In this document: positions 56,458-64,000 of the stretch, piece by piece
How the letters are laid out: every line of letters starts with the position of its first letter
Position numbering within the stretch: the first letter of the stretch is position 1
Assembly: GCA_035222895.1 (NCBI GenBank)
Contig: JAVYIG010004953.1
Span: forward strand, 62,001 to 126,000
Source: Strongylocentrotus droebachiensis
Taxonomy: Eukaryota > Echinodermata > Echinoidea > Camarodonta > Strongylocentrotidae
Reading direction: 5' to 3'
DNA: 64,000 nt
Position numbers and translations under genes: made by a program
Notes under the pieces: model-generated
Databases searched by the model: none
What the model saw: only the letters and a program-made list of their open reading frames with translations
What the model was told of the DNA's origin: nothing

Positions 56458-57670
56458 CTTCCATAGGCATAACACGCAAATTAACAAAATTCCGACATGT
56501 CGCCTTTAACCGAAATTTTTACTATGATGACTTAATCAAAATGAAAATTTGTGGCCACTGATCGTGTAGACAATCATCTTAGCTACAATATATCAAAATT
56601 TGGATGAAAATTGATCAATATTTATAGAGAAACAATCAATTTTCCATAAATATGCTGACGTCATAATATGCAAATTCGTTATTTAGGTTCCAAGGGCATT
56701 GTGATGACGTAAAAATATTTGTAATGGCCAAATGAGACATGAAATCATATCTCTGATTCATAATCTATCCAAATATGAAAAAAAATGGGGATATTCATCT
56801 ATTCTGAAGAGTTACAATGAATTTTGTATAGGCATGTTTTTGCCCATATATGATATGTATTACAAGAGCTCGCACGCACGTTCATGTATCTTAAACGGAC
56901 GCTAATTGCGGAAACGCGCGCGCATAATTTTGAAAATGCTTTAAATGGCCTGAAACGTATGCAAAATGAATTTGAGACGATTTAATGCATTTTGAAATTT
57001 TGCGTGCCCGCTAACGCACGGACCTTCCATAGGCATAACAGGCAAATTAAGAAAATTCTGATATGTCGCTTTAATTGAAATTTTCATTATGATAACGTCA
57101 TTAAAATGAAAAATAATTTTAGCTGATCTCGTAAACAATCATCTTAGCTACAACATATCAAAATTTGGATGAAAATTGATCAATATTTACAGAGATACAA
57201 TCAATTGTCCATAAATATGTTGACGTCATAATATGCAAATTGAAATTTTGAGTTCGGAGGCCATTATGATGACGTCATGAGTCAATTGAGGGTCAATTGA
57301 GACATGAAATCATATCCCTTCATTCATAAATAGGGGTCACCTTGCATCCTAAAGAGCTACAATGGATTTTGTATAGCCATTTTTTTTGCCCATATATGCT
57401 ATGTATTACAAGAGCTCGCACGCACGGACATGTATCTTAACGGACGCTCATTCCTTCATTAATGGTCAAAAAAGGTAAACAAGGTATCAAAATGCTTGGA
57501 AAAATGTGCCAAATATGATGACATAGTAAATTTGGCGATTTTATGTGGCAAAATGCTATTAAGCGCAAAAACGAGCGCGCATTTTTTTTTGTGTGGAATG
57601 CTTAAAATGGCCTAAAACGTATGCAAAATTAATTTGAGACGATTTCGAACATTTTGGAATTTTGCGCGCG
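56458..57670 (+). repeat. Tandem duplication, about 565-bp units
   Basis: CCTTCCATAGGCATAAC starts at 56458 and 57023. The units share CATCTTAGCTACAA, AATTGATCAATATTTA, TGACGTCATAATATGCAAATT and CAAGAGCTCGCACGCACG. The second is longer by about 75 bp. Confidence 0.8.
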
Positions 57671-57961
57671 CGCGTTTTTTTCACCTGAAATGATAAATAT
57701 GAATAGGAAATGCCTTTCCGTTATGAAGATATGATCCTAAAAAAAAGTACCAAAAAAAACACAAAATAGCACCTAGATGACGTCATGAAAACTTGATGAC
57801 CTTGAAAATGTTCCTGTCATGTCTCATGACAATGAGCTATGACTGTGTCAAAATTTAACAAAATTGACAAAACGGATCTTGAGTTATCCTCTGAACAAAA
57901 AAGGGGGTAAAATAAATAAAAATAAAGAATAATAAAGAAAGAAAATTCTGACGAAAACAAT

Positions 57962-57991
57962 AGGTGATCTGTCGTAAACGACAGACCACCT
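57962..57991. repeat. Terminal hairpin, 13-bp stem
   Basis: AGGTGATCTGTCG, a TAAA loop and CGACAGACCACCT pair with one mismatch. It closes the duplicated region and probably marks the end of a non-autonomous element, like the hairpin at 8361-8387. Confidence 0.7.
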
Positions 57992-57999
57992 AATAAGGA

Positions 58000-59372
58000 T
58001 TTTTCTTCAACTTTGGGCAGCCAAAGGTCTGCATCTCTCCAGGACCATCACTAAAAAATTGTTTTGTGATGTTGCATGGCTATAGATGACCAGCTAATTT
58101 GCATATTTTGAAATAGCGCCCTCTATAAACATATTAAATTGCATAAATGTGTGTGCCAGCCAAATGCCAATTCCTTAATGTACCTCACATTACATATGCA
58201 ACATTTACAGTTGTGTTGCATTCATCTTTCATCTTGCTTGGCCTAAATTTAGATACATATGTCAAGAAACAAAAAGGCCTACGAAAGAAATTATTTTTCA
58301 TCAAAGTGGTGAGAAGTGGTTTTACGGCTCACATTATTGTTCCATTGATAGGCTTTATTTAGACCAGCATTGCTCCAGCATCAGTGAATGTGGATAAACA
58401 GTTGACATCGGTACTAGACAGATGCACGAGTTTCAAAAGAAATTTCACAAAATGACACAATATCCAAGAAAGTTCCAACCATTGCAGCCATGAAGAAGTC
58501 AATTAATGTTGGGGGTACAAAGTCTATGAAAAGTTGATCTACTCCAGAGTAATAGGACTGCAGGAAAGTTCAAGAGATGTCAATGTCAAGGACTTTTTGT
58601 CATAAGAGCTTTCACAAGTCCCAATTAATTAGTACCATTGTTGTCATTATCGGTAATGTTACATGATTGTTTTCATCTTTAAATAGCACATATATTTGTT
58701 GTCATTATCAGATTTTTTGTCTTATATATTACATGTACCAAAACGTCCATGGATCTATGAGAAATTTTTGATACATGAGAAACTTTAGACGAATGAGAAG
58801 AAAAGATTTTGCAGATTTCTCTTCATTTTTCTAATGGAGTGGTTAACATTTTTATTGTGGTGTGGCAGGTTGTGATTACCGGTATGTGTTTAGTACAGTA
58901 TGTGATTTTGCATGTGTTTGCAGAAACGCAATGTGATGTTGAGCATGTGTTGGGGGATGTTGGCTGCTGTCGAGATGGGTGAGGAGCATCATCTAGAGGA
59001 TACTCATTTTGTATTTTTCATTATAATTTTAACTCTTTGAGAATTGTGTGTACATCCACGATACATGAATGAATTTCACACACATGCACATCACACATAT
59101 TACATGTAGTAGTAGTACTTGCACCCACATTCACAGCCAGACACACACAAATACAAACTAGTGACACACAACCGTCAGGTATAATAAGTTTTAATCACTG
59201 AGCAACAATCACCCTTCGTTGCCATCAGGGGAATCCCCAATTGCTCCCCCCCCCCAAAAAAAAAAAAAAAAAACATGGGGTGGATCAAACCCCTCCCCCC
59301 CCCCCCCCCAAAAAAAAAAAAATAATGAAAATCAAAAACCTTCTTCTCAATGAGATAATTCCATCATTGACT

Positions 59373-59404
<32 letters not shown>

Positions 59405-60060
59405 TTCCCCCCACCCAGTTATGCCTGCAAACTTATATTTTCTATATACAGTCCACTTTCTTTCATGTACGTAGATGAATACACCAATAAAACCCATACA
59501 ATAACAAGAGCTATAGAGGGTGCTATCACTTTGTTTAATTAGCATAACTAATTAATATACACTTTTTGCACTGATGAGTTATAAATTCTTTTTCTGTTAT
59601 TTCGTCTCTACAAGTGAACAAAAATTAAGGTATATACAAGAGATGGGTCTTGATTTTCTAGGCACATTTTTGAGGTATGGCCAATGGTTTAGGTAGAAAG
59701 AAAAGCTTGGTAGAACTAAAGCAAACTCTGATCGGTATCCTTAGGGCAGCAGCTGAGAGGGCAGATAATGTAGAAGATAGGGAAGATGCGAATTATAACA
59801 ATTTGTGTGCAAGCTTGCGGCAAGGTTGTGGACTTCCATAGGAAAACTCACGAAAAAATGACCAGGTAGGTGGTGAGGGCGTGAAGAGTACGAGAGTAGA
59901 ATATGACAACTGAGTAGGAAAGATAGTGGAACATCTGACTACGAGGATGGTGGTGAGGAGGGATGGTGCTGAGCAATTGAAATAGACAAATCTAAGAGAG
60001 GCCTTAGACTTTATAGTTACGACAAATTTTCGGGGGCTCTTTTGGGCATTTCAGGGGCTA
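58000..60060. other. No gene; poly-C and poly-A tracts
   Basis: C-runs followed by A-runs at 59246-59270, 59292-59320 and 59385-59410. Open frames are short and unrecognised. Confidence 0.4.
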
Positions 60061-60119
60061 TTTCGCCCTGAGCCCCCGTGTATTTGTTTCACTGTACGAC
60101 AACATTCCAGATGTAATCT

Positions 60120-60415
60120 ACCCTTTCACTAAACCAGACATACTCAAAGATTGACAGAAAGGGGAGTTAAAGGTCGTAGAATTAAACAACGAGGATGTTG
60201 TAGGCATGCACATAATGCATCAGTTTGAGATTGGAGATGAAAATTTATGGTACATATCCTCTGCAACCAGGGAAAATGAATGTCTCGTTGAATACAAAAA
60301 TTTAGATGATGAAACCAACAACGAAAGTGATGACATAGATAATATGTGGGTGGGGCCAATTTTGGAGGATTATAATAACAATGATGTTAGATTTGTTAGA
60401 CTTAAAAGTAAATAA
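60120..60415 (+). pseudogene. Unrecognised acidic open frame
   Basis: Reads GELKVVELNNEDVVGMHIMHQ and then an acidic tail, WVGPILEDYNNNDVRFVRLK, ending TAA. Its composition is protein-like and resembles a chromo-like end of a transposon protein, but I cannot place it. It precedes the LINE fragment. Confidence 0.3.
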
Positions 60416-60479
60416 AAGAAGTAGGAAAACGCGCTAAAAAAAATGGCTGACGAAAGGTTGCAGGTAGTTAGGGTGTGAA

Positions 60480-60775
60480 ACACAGAAAGAGATCTCCTTG
60501 GAAAAGTGGCCCGCCTCAAGATTGGTTACTTTGGACACATTCTGCATGGCAGTGGGAGCCCCTTAGCAGCACAAATAATAGAAAGCCAAGTAGAAGGAAA
60601 AAGAAAAAGAGGCAGACAGAGAAAGCAGTGGTTCGATAACATCAAAGAATGGACAGGTCTCACATACTCAGAAGCCAAAAGATTAGCACAGGATAGAAAC
60701 AAATGGAGAAAGACAACAAGAAGATGTGCAGATGTGGTCGCCCATCGCCAGCAACTGATGGTGGCAGCCAGGTAG
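60480..60775 (+). pseudogene. LINE ORF2 C-terminal fragment
   Basis: RLKIGYFGHILHGSGSPL, GKRKRGRQRKQWFDNIKEW and TGLTYSEAKRLAQDRNKW form the C-terminal tail typical of non-LTR retrotransposon ORF2 (after the reverse transcriptase). The endonuclease and RT are absent, as in a 5'-truncated LINE insertion. The tail is open, ending at 60773-60775. Confidence 0.8.
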
Positions 60776-60789
60776 CCAGGTAGTGTGAA

Positions 60790-61857
60790 AGGTATGAGAG
60801 TGGAGTATGATCATAAATTGTATTTATAATTTCCTTGAATCATTAGTGATCCAAGACTTTGGCAAAAAGTTCTCTGCCAAATACATGTACCCAGATGAAA
60901 TAACATCTGCACACTGGGTGAAAAAAATAGGTAGCAGTTCATTCAATGGTAATCTAACATCGATAAAAAATAGACATGACAGCTATTGAAAACCTGATCA
61001 TCTTCCATTGTCCTTTGGAGAGCTTATCATCTTCTTTATGACCAAACTTGACTCAAACTAGTGGTAATATGAAATTCACTTTTTGTTTGTAAAAAAAAGA
61101 ATTACAAAATACAGATAAACAACTTACATGTTTGTGCTATGTGTGAATACATTCAATGAAGCTGCCATTTTGTACGAGATAATTCCATTCTTTTGAGGAC
61201 AAAAGGCCATTTCTCATTGTTGATTTTTTTTTTTTTCTTCATTATTATGGAAGTTAAATTGAAAAAAATTATGTTATTTGTTTAACTTTTCTCTGATAAT
61301 TCAAATGTGTACTTTTGTACGATATTGTGATTCATCAGCTCTTTCTGGTTTTCGTAGTGCTACGAAGGTCGTTGATGGAAAGAAAGTCGTTTTGCAACAG
61401 CCTGTTACGCTAATTTTGGAGCACCCGACATAGCAGCAACAATATTTTTTTTGAGATATTGACTGAAGGTAAATCTGTGATGGTTGTGAGAAAGTGCATC
61501 AGATCTAGGTAAGGCGCATAGGGAAATTAATAGTGTCGTCATGTGATTTTCATGAATACTACCATCCTGTTTAGGATAAGTGTGTAGGCATTATTATAAT
61601 TTTCAAATATCAAAGTAAGTCATTTCGGTGCCTGTAATGAACTTAAAGTTTGTTTGACAAAAATACTTTTTCAGTCATTGTGGCATACACAAAAAAGTTT
61701 AGAGACAACTTATTTGTCTTTGTACAGCTGCAGAGTAAATACATTTTTATAAGTTCAGGTACATGCATAGTGGTATGTGTTGAAGTACCTATCAAAAGAT
61801 ACACTTTCTTAGTCATGCTGCTCTTTAAAAATGCAGCTATGAAGTAATATGCATTAA
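60790..61857. other. No gene seen; 3' flank of the TUT1-like gene
   Basis: AT-rich; may include its 3' UTR on the minus strand. No unambiguous poly(A) signal was identified. Confidence 0.4.
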
Positions 61858-63053
61858 TCATACCTTCAAATGGCTGAGCATTCTTGCAACAAACTCATCG
61901 AAAAAATGTGCGAAATTCCTTGCGTTTACATCATTTTGTGGAGTACAAAATGCAACGATGACAGCTGTGCAGTCGGCTGCTAGCTTCCTTCTGAGTTCTA
62001 TCTTAAACTCTGCAAGGGCAGTTGCAGGAGGTGCACTAGACTTCAAAATCTCTTGAGTAACAAGTTTCTCCTTGCTAAGTTCATCAATTGGTGCATCTCC
62101 CCACGGCTTCTCCATTTGGATTTTGCGTCGTAATTTTCGGCGGCCGACCCAGACAGCGTGGGTGGCTTTACAGCAAATAACCTTGCTGACTGTGCTACCC
62201 TCATGGTCTGTCACAGAAGAAGTTGAGGATGTTGGTGATGTGAGGTCAGCTGTAGAGGTCATGCAAGTGCTGCCACTCGAGGTCATAGACATTTCATGCT
62301 CGTCGTCATCCAGATTCGAAGCAATCCTTTGTCTCTTTTGTGCAGGTTCAACATCTTCATCAGTTTCTCCATCTCTCAACTCATTGTCTTTTGTTGTACC
62401 ACTGCTGCTGGCATCACTGTTCATACCGGGTGTTTCAGTATTCTCCCTGATTTCTGTTGGTTGTTGTGGTGAGTGAACACCATCTTCCATCTCAACGATA
62501 TCATCATCCTGAGACTCTTCAAAACATGAAATCTCAAGCACATCTTCCATTAGCCTCATTGCAAAGTTCTCAGCATGCTGGCACCATGCCAGTTTCATCT
62601 CTCCTGCATCCTCATATCGCTTCACAAACTCAGGAGTCACCTGGCTCATCTTCAAGGGGATGACCACAGATGGTCCACCTTCTACCTTCCTCCTGCCTCC
62701 ATCCCTCTCTTCCAGGAGACTCAAGAATCCCCAACGTGGAATCCTTCCGGTTTCCAGATCCTCTCCTTGCTTCCTGTACCTCAGCGAGATGCAGGTCAGG
62801 CTGGCCTTGCGCAGCTCCTCTCGCATCTTCCCAGCGATCTTGTCGTTGATGTTCATGGCAACATTATGCGATAGATCCAGAGGATCTTGGATGTTGAGTG
62901 GTCCCACTCTGAACTCTTTAGAGGATGATGAATCTGATGATATCTGGGGCTTGAATTGAGTGAGAGGGACGGTGGTCCCTGATACAGGGCAAAGAACACT
63001 GGTAGCGAAGTCACACTTTGTGTAAAAGCTGAAGAACCCCTTCATCAGAGATT
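61858..63053 (-). CDS. TUT1: TUT1/Star-PAP-like nucleotidyltransferase, C-terminal exon
   Basis: The last exon of a terminal uridylyltransferase (U6 snRNA uridylation and nuclear poly(A) polymerase activity in vertebrates), about 397 codons. The acceptor CATTCTTTAG lies just outside 63053; the split codon is completed by the previous exon, beyond the window's visible exons. LMKGFFSFYTKCDF closes the PAP-associated region, GPLNIQDPLDLSHNVAMNI is a conserved block shared with vertebrate TUT1, and WGFLSLLEE follows. A long acidic, Ser/Thr-rich linker includes a basic AQKRQR signal. ATHAVWVGRRKLRRKIQM starts the C-terminal KA-1-like domain, ending HLKV-TGA. The core catalytic domain is off to the right. 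AAG|GTATGA at the end is also donor-like, so the stop might be read-through of an unspliced donor. Confidence 0.85.
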
Positions 63054-63854
63054 CTAAAGAATGAAATACAAAGAAAAAGTGGACATGCAACATCACTGTA
63101 TTTGAAACTTTAAATTCATTAAATAACTCATTACAATTCAGCAATACTTTACAATATTGTTTTTTAAATAAACACAATCTGGGTACAATTTGTATCTATA
63201 CATTCATGGAAAAAGAAATTCCTAATACAGTAATTTTCATAATCAGGACCAGTGTGTAAGAACTGTTTGGGCTAACTGTATAATGTTTCATTTCTATCAG
63301 CAAGACATTAAAGTACATTTGCAAATCTCCAGCGAAGGGGTGTACAGGTACCTGATATGCTAGAGTAGTAGAATGATACATACTTGGCCACTGGCTATGA
63401 CTGAGGAATTAACATTAGAGCACAAGGAGTGTCTCAATGTGAGAGACACGAGTGCTGCACAAGGAAGCAACATCATCATGATCAATAGTGTTGTTGTTGT
63501 TTTTTAGAGGTGTCATGGTATAGTGGATAAATCATAGCACAATAGATCACATGGCTAACATTTCCGTGAGTTCTGCTGCGACGCTGCGACATGCATGTCC
63601 TTTGGCAAGCCATCAATCTACATTTGCTACTCTCCATCAAAGTGTTTAATGGGTGGGAAGGAGTTCCTTGAACACTGAGAGCACCAAAATCAGAAAGCCT
63701 TGCAGAGAGGGGGGAATATTGGAACGCCTTGAGCACCTAGCGTGGTGCATATGTGCACTATAAAAATATCCAATATTATCATTACTATTATTATTATTAT
63801 TGCTGATGTAAAATATGATGATGATGATGAAGATGTATTGTAATAATAATAACA
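63054..63854. other. Upstream intron of the TUT1-like gene
   Basis: No further exon recognised on the minus strand to the window edge. ATT/GAT microsatellites lie at 63775-63850. Confidence 0.5.
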
Positions 63855-63935
63855 ATACCGTATTTGCTGGCGATAAGGCTGCAGCGCCGTATAGGCCGCA
63901 CCCCCGATTTTGACATTTAAAAAGAAAAAAAGAAA
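63855..63935 (+). repeat. Single TIR-family end (related to 7137)
   Basis: AATACCGTATTTGCTGGCG....CCGCACCCCCG resembles 7137-7200 and its inverted partner at 8580. Confidence 0.55.
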
Positions 63936-64000
63936 AAAACACTTTTGTTTGTCGAAGTCGGGATTTGATCTCTTGCGTACAAATGTTGATGTGACTAAAA

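Noticed and set aside
62072-62959. Plus-strand open frames opposite the TUT1-like exon
   Set aside because: Antisense shadows of a gene with clear homology on the minus strand.

Overview
The window is eukaryotic, animal genomic DNA that is AT-rich and crowded with mobile elements. Introns with GT...AG borders, a TUT1-type terminal exon, hAT, pogo, P-type and Ty3/gypsy relics, LINE pieces, GAT and poly-C microsatellites and many MITEs suggest a marine invertebrate. An echinoderm is my best guess from overall texture; this is inference. Most long open frames are decayed transposon genes. Only two coding regions look undamaged: a 715-codon pogo transposase (42181-44328, +) and the last exon of a host TUT1-like gene (61858-63053, -) that runs off the right edge.

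Layout. 1-3165: two broken transposase-like genes of two apparently related families (A and B). 3200-7130: non-coding, with low-complexity tracts. 7137-8699: a LINE reverse-transcriptase relic split by an element carrying five perfect DR1 nuclear-receptor half-site pairs, flanked by inverted TIR-like ends. 10453-15908: a hAT element with 6-bp target duplication; inside it sits a TIR element (11064-12967), and inside that a solo LTR (11126-12598). 16420-18960: two more family-B relics. 20845-22790: two Ty3/gypsy relics. 23020-28740: three decayed multi-exon genes of unnamed invertebrate families, one broken by a TTAA-flanked MITE. 31496-31951: a P-element/THAP9-like catalytic fragment. 33075-37262: an SGNH-esterase fragment followed by three near-identical family-B copies and a 24-bp minisatellite grown from their coding sequence. 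37845-38300: another Ty3/gypsy fragment. 39506-39925: a 420-bp MITE sharing its ends with the nested element at 11064. 40117-40389: a BED-like first exon. 42181-44328: pogo transposase. 47946-48795: a MITE with about 25-bp TIRs. 49168-51710: a SWIM-YqaJ nuclease gene with its first exon duplicated, followed at 52296-52988 by a P-type transposase C-terminus. 53841-58000: MITEs, a tRNA-like sequence, tandem duplications and a terminal hairpin. 60506-60775: a LINE 3' end. 61858-63053: TUT1-like.

Most coding pieces are remnants of selfish elements and do not form one pathway. The most system-like unit is the SWIM-YqaJ nuclease next to a P-type transposase terminus on the same strand. The most revealing comparison is between families A and B, which share an Asp/Asp/Asp spacing although their sequences differ.
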